NCBI RefSeq assembly: GCF_009877425.1
Contig: NZ_WXEY01000006.1
Span: 1 to 64,000 of the forward strand
From: Heliomicrobium undosum
Lineage (GTDB): Bacteria; Bacillota; Desulfitobacteriia; Heliobacteriales; Heliobacteriaceae
Length of the DNA stretch: 64,000 nt
Direction of reading: 5' to 3'
Positions 46,043 through 54,437 of this stretch are shown here, in pieces. The position numbers were made by a program, and so were the translations under genes. How positions within the stretch are numbered: position 1 is the stretch's first letter; each line of letters opens with the position of its first letter. The notes beneath the pieces were generated by a model, which made no database searches, was not told where the DNA came from, and saw only the letters and a program-made list of their open reading frames with translations.

Positions 46043-46495
46043 TTACGGGGCAAGGGCCTCTAACTTTGACAGCAGTTCTGTCAGCTTCGAAAGCTCCTCT
46101 TCCCCCATGTACTCTCTGATCGATGCTTGCGCCTCCTCCCATAGCGCCCACGCCTTCCCGAGCGCCTCCTTCCCGGTTGCGGTGAGCGTGATCACCCGGG
46201 TGCGCGAGTCCTTGCCAGGGTTGACGGAGATGAGTCCGGCATCCGCCAGGGGCCGCAGATTGCGGTTCACGGTGGTGCGGTCAATCCGCATCGATTTGGC
46301 CAGTTCGCTCATGGTCACCGGTTTTAGCGGATCCAGATTTCGCAGTAGCGCCATCTGGGCCACCGTAAGACCGCTCGGCTGCAACACCTCATCATAGAAG
46401 TGGGTGACGGCCCGCGCAGCCCGGCGGACGTTCATGCAGTTACACAAGCTCGGAGGATGAGGATAGACGTGTCGAATCGGCGTCACGAGGAGCAT
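46043..46495 (-). CDS. MarR-family transcriptional regulator
   Basis: About 150 residues. Winged helix with SGLTVAQMALLRNL, VTMSELAKSMRIDRTTVNRNLRPLADAGLI and the wing KDSRTRVITLTATGKEAL. The open frame reaches GTG at 46531, but that codon is part of the palindrome GTGTATATACAC, likely an operator downstream of the promoter. ATG at 46495 (GGAAGGG upstream, close) or GTG at 46486 are better. First gene of MarR/Old Yellow Enzyme/ferredoxin-nitroreductase on the minus strand. Confidence 0.87.
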   Translation of the reverse strand: MLLVTPIRHVYPHPPSLCNCMNVRRAARAVTHFYDEVLQPSGLTVAQMALLRNLDPLKPVTMSELAKSMRIDRTTVNRNLRPLADAGLISVNPGKDSRTRVITLTATGKEALGKAWALWEEAQASIREYMGEEELSKLTELLSKLEALAP

Positions 46496-46519
46496 CGCCC
46501 TTCCGGTTTGGCGTATTTC

Positions 46520-46566
46520 GTGTATATACACTTATTAATGTATCATCCGCCCTCCTCATTCGTCAA
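46520..46566 (-). promoter_or_regulatory. MarR gene promoter with 12-bp palindrome
   Basis: On the minus strand: TTGACG (46566-46561), 18 bp, TACATT (46542-46537). The perfect palindrome GTGTATATACAC (46520-46531) then covers the transcription start area. MarR autoregulation is inferred. Confidence 0.6.
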
Positions 46567-46633
46567 CGCCCATGCTGCTTGTTGTTTGGAGGATGCCTTC
46601 AGAGAACGGCACAACTCGGACGAATTTTTTTAA

Positions 46634-47527
46634 TCAACGAAATTTCGCTTCGTGGTAAATCAAACGAACAAACTGGTTCAGCCGATCGATGGCCGATGCT
46701 TTGACAGGATCGGGGGTTTTCGGTGTGAGTTGATAACAGACCCTCGGCGGCGGCGGATCGGAAAGCCTCTGGACGACAAATACATCCTTCTGGGCACATG
46801 CCTTTGCGATCGACCGGGGGACAATCGCCCATTGGCGCGCATCCCACATCAGCGAAAAGATCAGCGCGGCTACGTCGACTTGGAGACAAGAGGGGCTGTT
46901 GGCATCCCACCACCGGTCGTGCCACATCTGGTAGGATGGCCCCCAGTTGAAATAGATCTGATGTCGGTCGTCTAATTCGAGCGGTGAAACAATATCCGCC
47001 GGTGTTCGTTCTTCTCCTCGGCGCCGAACGACCACCATCTCGTCCACATAAAAGGGCTCAACGACGATGCCGGGCGTCACCCGCTCCATCTTTACAAAGG
47101 CCACATCGATTTCTTTGCGCTCCATGCTTTCATAGGATTCCATCGTATGTTGCGTACAAATCTGCAAACGAACGGAGGGGCATTGTTGACTGAAGATCTG
47201 ATAAAGCGGTGGCAACACATACACATTCAAGCTGTCCGCGGCGCCGATCGTAAGGCGAACCTGCGGGCCGGTGGACTGCAACAGGGCAATTTCCCTTTTA
47301 AGCAGTTTCCACCGCTCGGCTAAGGAAACAAAGCTTTCTCCAAACGGGGTCAAGCTGATCGTCGGCACGCCTTTCCTGCGCTCGATCAACGTTGCGCCCA
47401 ATTCTCGTTCTAACCCCTGCAGTCGATAACTGACCGTCGATTGTGACAGATGAAGCAGCTCCGCTGCCTTGGTCAGGCTTCGCGTTTGGATAATCGCCAG
47501 GAATGCCTCGATGCCCAATGCGTCCAT
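46634..47527 (-). CDS. LysR-family transcriptional regulator
   Basis: 297 residues. N-terminal HTH (FLAIIQTRSLTKAAELLHLSQSTVSYRLQGLERELGATLIER, residues about 7-50), then the substrate-binding domain with VRLTIGAADSLNVYVLPPLYQIF. ATG at 47527 follows AAGGGG; the frame to 47641 has no site. It is divergent from the MFS transporter at 47657, which it probably regulates. Confidence 0.9.
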   Translation of the reverse strand: MDALGIEAFLAIIQTRSLTKAAELLHLSQSTVSYRLQGLERELGATLIERRKGVPTISLTPFGESFVSLAERWKLLKREIALLQSTGPQVRLTIGAADSLNVYVLPPLYQIFSQQCPSVRLQICTQHTMESYESMERKEIDVAFVKMERVTPGIVVEPFYVDEMVVVRRRGEERTPADIVSPLELDDRHQIYFNWGPSYQMWHDRWWDANSPSCLQVDVAALIFSLMWDARQWAIVPRSIAKACAQKDVFVVQRLSDPPPPRVCYQLTPKTPDPVKASAIDRLNQFVRLIYHEAKFR

Positions 47528-47628
47528 GTGTTGCCCCTTCAAATATAGAACTTTTCGATATTGTATCACGGAATTATGCGTTTTACATGACACAATTTTA
47601 TATATTACACTTGGCGGGAAAGGAGCGG

Positions 47629-47649
47629 ATGGCCTATCCACCTCGTTGA
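47629..47649 (+). CDS. Possible six-codon leader peptide before the MFS gene
   Basis: AAAGGAG (about 47619-47625) is followed by ATG at 47629, encoding M-A-Y-P-P-R and a TGA ending at 47649, 7 bases before the MFS ATG. The MFS gene itself has no clear ribosome binding site, so its translation may depend on this mini-ORF. Too short to prove from sequence alone. Confidence 0.4.
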   Translation: MAYPPR

Positions 47650-47656
47650 TTCCGAG

Positions 47657-48862
47657 ATGAAACCGATCATCGTCATCGCCCTGCTGACCGCCGCCTGCCT
47701 GATCGGCGACTCCATGCTATACATTGTCCTCTCGACCCATTGGCAAGAGGCTGGACTTAGCTCCTTATGGGAAGTCGGCGTTCTCTTATCCATCAATCGC
47801 TTGATCCGATTACCCTTGAATCCGTTTGTCGGTTGGCTATACAAAAAAATCAGCACCCGCCAAGGGGTGCTTCTCGCTGCTGCGCTGGCGTTTGCTACGA
47901 CAATCTCCTATGGGCTTGTAAAAGGATTTCTCCCGTTGCTTCTGATCCGGTGCGTCTGGGGCTTGGCCTGGACCTTCCTGCGCTTGGGCTCCTATGTGGT
48001 TATTGTCGATTGCTCAACGGACGCGAATCGAGGCCATTGCATGGGGATGTTCAATGGTTTATATCGCTTGGGCAGTCTCGTCGGCATGCTCGCCGGCGGG
48101 TTCATTGCCGACTGTTACGGTTTATCCGTGACAGCCTTGATCTTCGGCGCGATCACGTTATTATCCATTCCGGCCGCTCTGATCTGGGTTCCCACTTCTA
48201 CGGACAAGCGAACAAGCGGAGAAGAAAATACTTCGAATAAATCGGTGCTGTGGAAAAATCGAATGATCCTTCGGGCCTTACTCACTGGAATGCTGGTGGC
48301 CATGATCTTTCAAGGCATGTTCACGGCAACCCTGAGTTATCTGGTCCAAGCGCATAACTCCGCCATCATCAATATCGCTGGTTTTACCCTCGGGGCTGCA
48401 TCTCTCGCAGGGATTCTACAAGCCATACGATGGGGGTGGGAACCCTGGTTAGCTCCTTGGGTTGGGAAAATATCGGATGGGCGTTATGGCCGGGGAATGG
48501 TCCTCATCGCATCATTGCTACTGGCGATTTGTCTATTTACCCTACTCCCTCTTGATATCCCGATTATCCCATGGTTGCTGATCGTCATCGGTATCCAACT
48601 GGCAGCAACCGCGCTGACCACGATTACTGATGCGATCGCTTCAGATGCAGCGTCATCTTCCTCGAAACTCCTCGTGCTGACCGCTTATTCGATCGCCATT
48701 GATTTTGGAGCCGCAGTTGGGCCGTTTCTTGGTTATCTGCTTAACACATTTGTACAAGCCTATGCGGCTTATTGGGGAGCGGGGGTCATACTGTTACTAC
48801 TGACATTAGCTTGGCTTGCGCTGAGTAGAGCCGATAGAAACATACTTTACCCTAAAACTTAA
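47657..48862 (+). CDS. MFS transporter
   Basis: 401 residues, about 12 hydrophobic segments. MFS features: LNPFVGWLYKKISTRQG after TM2, RCVWGLAWTFLRLGSYV, GMFNGLYRLGSLVGMLAGGFIADCYG at TM5. The start MKPIIVIALLTAACLIGDSM fits a TM1. The substrate is unknown; drug or metabolite efflux is possible. Codon use is less GC-rich than that of most neighbours, suggesting acquisition. It is divergent from the LysR gene. Confidence 0.87.
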   Translation: MKPIIVIALLTAACLIGDSMLYIVLSTHWQEAGLSSLWEVGVLLSINRLIRLPLNPFVGWLYKKISTRQGVLLAAALAFATTISYGLVKGFLPLLLIRCVWGLAWTFLRLGSYVVIVDCSTDANRGHCMGMFNGLYRLGSLVGMLAGGFIADCYGLSVTALIFGAITLLSIPAALIWVPTSTDKRTSGEENTSNKSVLWKNRMILRALLTGMLVAMIFQGMFTATLSYLVQAHNSAIINIAGFTLGAASLAGILQAIRWGWEPWLAPWVGKISDGRYGRGMVLIASLLLAICLFTLLPLDIPIIPWLLIVIGIQLAATALTTITDAIASDAASSSSKLLVLTAYSIAIDFGAAVGPFLGYLLNTFVQAYAAYWGAGVILLLLTLAWLALSRADRNILYPKT

Positions 48863-48976
48863 GCGGAAGGGTACGGCGAGATTCATGCTGCCGGTGGGCT
48901 CGCGGGCGTCATGGGGGGGTTCAACCGGACGTTGATGGAGGATTTCGCACTCGAAGCCAAACGCCGCTCTCCGTGA
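48863..48976 (+). pseudogene. C-terminal remnant of an unidentified gene
   Basis: Directly after the MFS stop, in the same frame, 37 codons read like a genuine protein end (EGYGEIHAAGGLAGVMGG, then FNRTLMEDFALEAKRRSP) and close with TGA. It lacks any start or ribosome binding site. The GC content jumps up relative to the MFS gene. It suggests the MFS gene entered next to or replaced the rest of an older gene; no family is recognised. Confidence 0.4.
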
Positions 48977-49126
48977 TGGAAGAATACTTCAACCAGCGTG
49001 AACAGGTTGAAGCAGAGTCAAAGACACTGTATTCAAGTGTACAAACTCCGTCTTTCGCGGGTTAATAGGATTTGAAAATCTAGAATCCATAACCTAAAGA
49101 GACAAGAACCGCCTGTACGGTGGGAG
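48977..49126. other. Low-GC intergenic stretch
   Basis: A 29-codon frame starts at the TGATG overlap (48974-48978) and stops near 49064, without a clear family. Further on, GAACCGCCTGTACGGTGGGAGC (about 49104-49125) recalls the 3' end of group II introns, but the fold was not confirmed. Confidence 0.3.
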
Positions 49127-50581
49127 CTATAGACTGGGATGACCTACTTCCCTGATACTTTGCAGCTTCCCTTTTATCTTTGTGGTTGGTAGTGCTTCCA
49201 AAACCAGTTTTCCCTTCCCCCCGAGAATCTCAACATATGAACAAGTGTCCTGGACATCGATAATCCCCACATCCCCTGCACCTACACCGCTAATACTGGT
49301 TAGTGCACCCATGATATCTCCCGGTCTCATTTTCGTCTTTTTTCCGGCATTGATCCGGACTCTTGTGATCTCTTTATTGAGATATTCACTTACATCCTGT
49401 TTCCGTTTTGGCTTTACATTCCTGCTTTTCTCAAAAATCCGCTTCCCGCTTTCCACTTCTTCCATGGCCGGCAGTTCCCGCTTCGGTATCTTATACTGTA
49501 CATATTCTTCTATCTCCGCTAATAACCTATGCTCGCGGGGCGTTACGAAAGTGAGGGCGGTGCCTTCATTCCCTGCTCGGCCTGTCCTACCTATACGATG
49601 AATATAGCTTTCACATTCCATCGGAACATCATAATTGATGATGAGGGCAATATCGTCAATGTGAATACCTCGTGCCACCACGTCGGTAGCAATAAGGAAT
49701 CTGAATTCGCCTCTTTTGAACTTTTGAATGGTCATCAATCGCTCTCTCTGTTCCATGCCTCCATGCAGGCTGCCGCAGAGATAGCCTTTATGCTTCATTT
49801 TGCTAAATACTGCATCTACCTGCTCCCGGGTATTACAGAAAATAATACAACTTTCCGGTCTTTGGGTGTAGATAATCTTATTTAAAAGACTACTCTTATC
49901 TTCTTCGTATACTTCATAATAATGCTGCTCGATTTTATCGGCCGTGGGATTTTTCGATTTTACCTCGATTTTCTCAGGGTTGCGCATGTATTTGTCACAT
50001 ATGGCAACGATTTTTTCCGGCATTGTCGCGGAGAATAACAGAGTCACCCGATTTGGGGGCAACATTTTTATAATCGCTTCAATTTGTTCGATAAAACCCA
50101 TATCCAGCATCTTATCCGCTTCATCAATCACCAAATACCGGATCTCATCCAGAATGAAATTTTTTCTTTCGATATGATCATAGGTTCTGCCGGGTGTACC
50201 TACGATGGCGTGGACCCGCTGCTTTAACTCTCGTTTTTGAAATTCTATGGGATGCTTACCATATACGGCTGCGCACCGGATCTTTTTGAATCTCCCTATA
50301 TTGGTGATATCCTGCTTGATCTGAACGGCCAATTCTCTGGTGGGTGTCAAAACCAACACCTGGGGGTTCTTTTGCTCTATCTCCATCTTTTCGCAAAGAG
50401 GAATGGCAAAGGCTGCTGTCTTCCCACTGCCTGTCTGGGATTTAACGATAATATCCTTATCGCGAAGAATCAAAGGAATCGCTTGTTGCTGTACTTCTGT
50501 CAGGGTCTTAAATCCAATGCTTTTCAAGGCTTTTACGATTTCTTCGCCAAGACCGTAGGATGCAACGCCTCTATTGTCCAT
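49127..50581 (-). CDS. dbpA: DbpA/YxiN-type DEAD-box RNA helicase
   Basis: 484 residues. ASYGLGEEIVKALKSIGFKTLTEVQQQAIP is the Q-motif region. SQTGSGKT, PTREL, TPGR, DEAD, SAT, and [10 protein letters not shown] are all present. The last 80 residues (TRVRINAGKKTKMRPGDIMGALTSISGVGAGDVGIIDV...VEILGGKGKLVLEAL) form the DbpA RNA-binding RRM that targets 23S rRNA hairpin 92, implying a role in 50S assembly. GC content is visibly lower and codon use unlike the 13 kb helicase, suggesting transfer from a low-GC clostridium. Confidence 0.92.
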   Translation of the reverse strand: MDNRGVASYGLGEEIVKALKSIGFKTLTEVQQQAIPLILRDKDIIVKSQTGSGKTAAFAIPLCEKMEIEQKNPQVLVLTPTRELAVQIKQDITNIGRFKKIRCAAVYGKHPIEFQKRELKQRVHAIVGTPGRTYDHIERKNFILDEIRYLVIDEADKMLDMGFIEQIEAIIKMLPPNRVTLLFSATMPEKIVAICDKYMRNPEKIEVKSKNPTADKIEQHYYEVYEEDKSSLLNKIIYTQRPESCIIFCNTREQVDAVFSKMKHKGYLCGSLHGGMEQRERLMTIQKFKRGEFRFLIATDVVARGIHIDDIALIINYDVPMECESYIHRIGRTGRAGNEGTALTFVTPREHRLLAEIEEYVQYKIPKRELPAMEEVESGKRIFEKSRNVKPKRKQDVSEYLNKEITRVRINAGKKTKMRPGDIMGALTSISGVGAGDVGIIDVQDTCSYVEILGGKGKLVLEALPTTKIKGKLQSIREVGHPSL

Positions 50582-50882
50582 GACATGAACCCCATTCTGT
50601 AACTTAATTTATTATTCATGAATAGCATACCTGATTTTCTGTTTATCATGCGAGTATAAGTTTTGGTCACGAGGCATTTGTTTTGCGAAAAAAACCAGTT
50701 TTATCGCGCAGTGAGAACATTAGTGCCTTAACAGGAGACAGCGGATTGACGTAACTGTTAGACGAAACATACAACAAAAAAAGAAGCCTCAACCCTGCAT
50801 TACGCAAAGGTTGAGGCACTATGCCGGTTTAGTGGTGGTAGGTTTTAACCCTTCACTTGAGACAAAGTGCAACGAACTGCCT
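50582..50882. other. Intergenic region between phnA and dbpA genes
   Basis: 300 bp. Only the terminator at 50775-50817 is supported. No promoter for dbpA stands out clearly. Confidence 0.4.
50775..50817 (-). terminator. Terminator of the phnA gene
   Basis: GCCTCAACC (50786-50794) pairs with GGTTGAGGC (50809-50817). On the minus strand it is followed by TTCTTTTTTTG. Confidence 0.88.
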
Positions 50883-51221
50883 TTATATCTTCTTAACAAA
50901 TTCAGATTTTAACTTCATAGCTCCAAAACCGTCGATGTAGCAATCAATATTGTGATCACCTTCAACTAACCGTATGTTCTTAACCTTCGTGCCCATCTTC
51001 AGAGCAGAAGAACTTCCCTTTACCTTAAGATCTTTAATTACACTTACCGAATCACCATCCCGCAATACATTCCCATTTGCATCTTTGACAACTGTCTCAT
51101 GATTTTGTTCGGTTTCTAATCCTATCGACCACTCATGGGAGCATTCCGGGCAGATCAAGATATCCCCGTCTTCATACGTGTACTGGGAATTACATTTTGG
51201 GCAATTAGGCAAAGCACTCAT
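50883..51221 (-). CDS. yjdM: PhnA/YjdM family zinc-ribbon protein
   Basis: 112 residues. A zinc ribbon [25 protein letters not shown] (residues about 8-32) followed by the PhnA domain [51 protein letters not shown]. Despite the old alkylphosphonate label, YjdM function is unclear. ATG start with a weak A-rich upstream. GC content is low like dbpA, and it ends with its own terminator. Confidence 0.92.
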   Translation of the reverse strand: MSALPNCPKCNSQYTYEDGDILICPECSHEWSIGLETEQNHETVVKDANGNVLRDGDSVSVIKDLKVKGSSSALKMGTKVKNIRLVEGDHNIDCYIDGFGAMKLKSEFVKKI

Positions 51222-51282
51222 AATTTTTTATTTTCTCCATTCGTTTTGTTGTTGATTATCATAAAAACTGGATTTTTCGCCG

Positions 51283-51768
51283 TTAGCGATGATACGTCTC
51301 CCCCCGATTCACCTTAAACCCCCGATATACCTGCTCCAGCAATATCAACCGCACCAACTGATGAGGAAAGGTCAACCGCGACAAAGACCACTTCGCCTTA
51401 CAAGCGGCATGGACTTCCTTGGAGAGCCCCAACGTCCCCCCAATAAAGAACACCACCAAGTTCGGCCCATACAACTCCCATCCCCGCATCTGTTCCGCCA
51501 GGTCTTCCGTCGACCACATCTCCCCACGAGGATCGAGTGCAACGCCGATAAAGTCCTTTTCTCCTGCGGTCGCCAACAGGCGGTCGCCTTCTTTTCGCTT
51601 GATGATCTCCGCTTCCGTGTCGGATGGCTTGTCCGGCACCTTTTCGTCGGGCACCTCGATGATCTCCAAACGGGAATAGGCCCCCAGGCGTTTTGTATAC
51701 TCCTGGAGGCCTTCTTTCAGGTACTTCTCTTTCAGTTTCCCGACGGCGACAATACGGATATGAAGCAT
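51283..51768 (-). CDS. rlmH: 23S rRNA (pseudouridine-1915-N3)-methyltransferase RlmH
   Basis: 161 residues, normal for this SPOUT-fold enzyme, which methylates pseudouridine 1915 in helix 69 of 23S rRNA using SAM. Motifs: IVAVGKLKEKYLKEGLQEY at the start, VVFFIGGTLGLSKEV (SAM knot), and the C-terminal LTFPHQLVRLILLEQVYRGFKVNRGETYHR. AGAGAGG precedes ATG. Confidence 0.97.
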   Translation of the reverse strand: MLHIRIVAVGKLKEKYLKEGLQEYTKRLGAYSRLEIIEVPDEKVPDKPSDTEAEIIKRKEGDRLLATAGEKDFIGVALDPRGEMWSTEDLAEQMRGWELYGPNLVVFFIGGTLGLSKEVHAACKAKWSLSRLTFPHQLVRLILLEQVYRGFKVNRGETYHR

Positions 51769-51878
51769 CGTCCAAACCTCTCTGTCTACGATGGTCGCCC
51801 TGTTTGCTTCCTGTTAATTTACCGCAATTTACCCTAAGTCACCGTAACGATTTCAAACTTTGCTTAATGGGCTATCCC

Positions 51879-52937
51879 TTACTGGGCAAAGTATTCCTTC
51901 TCCGTGACCATCCCATACACGGCCCACTTCTCGGCAGCCATGACGCCTTTGCCTTGCGGGACCTTGGCCATGATCAGTACATACTTCTTCTGTGTTTCAT
52001 TGTTTTGGATCATAACGCGCGCCCAGTTGGCGTCTTCCGAGAAGGCGACAGACTGCATGGTCATCAGGTCACCGAGGGTGACGTTGGTGACTTCCCAACT
52101 GCCGCCTTTGCCGGCCAGGGCTTTGATGTTCTTGGCGGTGACGGTGTTCAGGGGGTCATTGCCCGTGTCCCAGGGGCCGCGCAAGGCTTGGGTGTGGTTG
52201 AATTTCAGGTCGGTGAGGAAGGCTTTGGCCTCTTTGACGACCTTGCCGGTGGCCGGGCTGTCGACGAAGGCGCTGTTGCCGACGACTTTCCAGCCTTCTT
52301 TCGTTTTGTTCAGGTCCCAGATGCGGGCGGACATGATCGGCTGCTCATTGCCGATGGTCACCATATAGCGGAAGAGGACGTGGGCTTTGCTGCCGTCCAC
52401 ATCGATCTTGTAGGGGGCCACTTCGACCTTCACGTCGCCTTTGAGTTTGGCGTCTTTGAACTGCTTGACGGCTTCATTGAAGACCATTTTTTCGTCCTGG
52501 AGGGCGTCGGCGACACCTTGCTTGCCGAAGGACTTTTCCAGGAGCTTGGCGTCGCCGGTCATGAAGGCCTTGAACCGATTGGTCAAGGCGTCCTTGACGG
52601 CGGTCATGACTTCCTGCTCGGCGACTGTCTGGGCCTGGACCGGCTGCAGTTGCTGCTGGGCCGACACGGGGACACCCTGGTAAGCCACCACCGGCGCCAG
52701 GATGAAGGTGAGCAGGCCGGAGAGGATCAGCGAAAAGGGCACCCAGCCCCAGGAGGACGGTTTCGATTTTTCTGCCGCAGCGCCATGACCGTGGGCGTCA
52801 TGCCCATGAGCATCGTGGCCGTGGGCGTCGTGACCGTGACTGTCGTGGTACCCCTGTCCATGCCCTTGATCGTGACCCTGTCCATCGCACTGCCCGTTCT
52901 GGGCGCAGCCGTGCATATCCTGTGCCATCGTTTGCAT
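51879..52937 (-). CDS. Membrane protein with His/Gly/Asp-rich N-terminal tail, function unknown
   Basis: 352 residues. Residues about 8-52 hold about a dozen His in HDAHGHDAHGHDAHGHG-type repeats, plus two Cys. A single membrane helix follows (about 63-85, WVPFSLILSGLLTFILAPVVAY), then an extracytoplasmic alpha/beta domain of 250 residues (GDAKLLEKSF, WDLNKTKEGWKVVGNSAFVD) reminiscent of NTF2/SnoaL-like folds, but unassigned. The His tail, presumably cytosolic, could store or sense Ni, Zn or Co. It follows the HtrA protease gene behind a hairpin. Start ambiguous: ATG 52937 or 52928, with AAAGGCGG. Confidence 0.7.
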   Translation of the reverse strand: MQTMAQDMHGCAQNGQCDGQGHDQGHGQGYHDSHGHDAHGHDAHGHDAHGHGAAAEKSKPSSWGWVPFSLILSGLLTFILAPVVAYQGVPVSAQQQLQPVQAQTVAEQEVMTAVKDALTNRFKAFMTGDAKLLEKSFGKQGVADALQDEKMVFNEAVKQFKDAKLKGDVKVEVAPYKIDVDGSKAHVLFRYMVTIGNEQPIMSARIWDLNKTKEGWKVVGNSAFVDSPATGKVVKEAKAFLTDLKFNHTQALRGPWDTGNDPLNTVTAKNIKALAGKGGSWEVTNVTLGDLMTMQSVAFSEDANWARVMIQNNETQKKYVLIMAKVPQGKGVMAAEKWAVYGMVTEKEYFAQ

Positions 52938-52969
52938 CCGCCTTTCTTCATCTCTGTAGTTTCCAAGAA

Positions 52970-53016
52970 GAACTCCGGACCGGGACCCCGCATGAGCGGG
53001 GTTCCAGCCGGAGTTC
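52970..53016 (-). terminator. Nested hairpin after the HtrA gene
   Basis: Outer stem GAACTCCGG/CCGGAGTTC and inner stem ACCCCGC/GCGGGGT. On the minus strand it is followed by TTCTTGG. It lies 62 bp past the htrA stop and 33 bp before the His-rich gene. Confidence 0.65.
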
Positions 53017-53077
53017 CTTTTTCGCTTACCGTTTACTGCGCGTTGAACGCCATTTCCTGTTGACGCGACATGATGAC

Positions 53078-54346
53078 TTACTGCGGCGGCAGTTCGCCGA
53101 GGGTGACCGAAAGGGTCGCTTTTTGCTCCTCCCGGACGACGGTTACCCTGACCGTGTCGCCCACCTTGTAGCCGAAGAGTTCTTTTTGCAGTTCCATGCG
53201 GTTGCGGACCGGCTTGTCGTTAATGGCGATGAGGATGTCGTTGTTCTGCATGCCCGCCTTCTGGGCCGGTCCGCCTGGCGAAGGCTTGACGACGACGCCG
53301 TAGTCCACAATTAGATTGTACTTCTGGGCCAGTTCTTTGTCGACATCCATTATCAGGGTCACGCCGAGGGCGGCCCGGGAGACCTTGCCCTTGGAGCGCA
53401 GTTCATCAATGATCTGCATGACCTGATTCGAGGGGATGGCAAAGCCCATGCCTTCGAATCCCTGGACGGCGATCTTGATCGAGTTGATGCCGATGACCTC
53501 GCCGTTGGCGTTCAAGAGGGCGCCGCCCGAGTTGCCGGGGTTGATGGCGGCGTCCGTTTGGATCAGGTTGAAGGCGTAGCCTTCCGGCGTGTTCAGTTGG
53601 CGGTTGAGGCCCGAAACGACGCCCTGGGTCACCGAACCGGCAAACTCCTTGCCGCCGGGGTTGCCGATGGCGACGGCCAGTTCGCCCACGTTGACCTTTG
53701 ACGAGTCGCCGAACTTGGCGACAGGCAGGTTGTCCAGGTTGATTTTGATCACGGCCAGGTCGGTCTTCGGATCGGAGCCGACGAGGCTGGCCGGGGCGGT
53801 CCGGCCGTCGGTGAGGGTGACGACCAGTTCGGCCGCGCCGGCGACGACGTGGTGGTTGGTGACGATGAACCCACTGCCGTCAAAGATGACACCGGAGCCG
53901 GTGCCCTGCTCCTCGATCCGGTTGCCACGGAAGAACTGACTCACCCGCACCCGGTTGGAGATGCCCACGACGGCAGGGCCGACGGCGCGGGCCACCTGGA
54001 CGATGCGGTTGCCATCCATGCTCACCTGAGCCGGGTCAGCCACCTGGGGCGGCAAGGCATAGCCCGAGGGGGGCGGCGTGCTCGGCGCGGGGGCCGGCGC
54101 ATGGGGAGCGAAATACTGGGAGATGTAGCCGCCGAGGACGGCGGCGGCGAGGGCCACTACGAAGTACGAGAGCAGTCCGGGCCGGCGTTTCGGCGGTTTG
54201 TCATAGGGTCCGGAGGGATAACCGCCGCCGCCGCCGCCGTAGGGACCTTGGCTGTAGTGATTGGATGAATTGCCCGTATGATCATTGTAGGGGCTTTGAT
54301 TCGAGGGGTTCTCCCGGTAAGGACCCTTTTCGTCGAAGTAACTCAT
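53078..54346 (-). CDS. htrA: HtrA/DegP-family membrane-anchored serine protease
   Basis: 422 residues. A cytosolic Gly/Tyr/Asn/Pro-rich stretch (about 1-60), one membrane helix (LLSYFVVALAAAVLGGYISQYF), then a trypsin-like domain with the triad His in VTNHHVV, Asp in KTDLAVIKI and Ser in NPGNSGGALL, and one PDZ domain at the C-terminus (NDILIAINDKPVRNRMEL). It degrades misfolded envelope proteins. ATG at 54346 has GGAGG at 9 bases; the frame to 54403 overlaps non-coding sequence. It follows yycJ as in many Firmicutes. Confidence 0.93.
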   Translation of the reverse strand: MSYFDEKGPYRENPSNQSPYNDHTGNSSNHYSQGPYGGGGGGYPSGPYDKPPKRRPGLLSYFVVALAAAVLGGYISQYFAPHAPAPAPSTPPPSGYALPPQVADPAQVSMDGNRIVQVARAVGPAVVGISNRVRVSQFFRGNRIEEQGTGSGVIFDGSGFIVTNHHVVAGAAELVVTLTDGRTAPASLVGSDPKTDLAVIKINLDNLPVAKFGDSSKVNVGELAVAIGNPGGKEFAGSVTQGVVSGLNRQLNTPEGYAFNLIQTDAAINPGNSGGALLNANGEVIGINSIKIAVQGFEGMGFAIPSNQVMQIIDELRSKGKVSRAALGVTLIMDVDKELAQKYNLIVDYGVVVKPSPGGPAQKAGMQNNDILIAINDKPVRNRMELQKELFGYKVGDTVRVTVVREEQKATLSVTLGELPPQ

Positions 54347-54437
54347 TCCGTCGTTCCTCCGTTTCGAAACTGTCCGTTCCTTTTCGAATCGGTTGTACAA
54401 CAAAGCAACCGTAAACTAGGCGACGAACGCCTTCTTG

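Noticed and set aside
49100-49126. Group II intron 3' end
   Set aside because: Only a short GCCTGTACGGTGGGAGC-like string is present; no convincing domain V/VI pair or reverse transcriptase.
51693-53063. 456-codon plus-strand frame opposite the His-rich gene
   Set aside because: It lacks a ribosome binding site, and the minus frame has a membrane helix and ordered domain.
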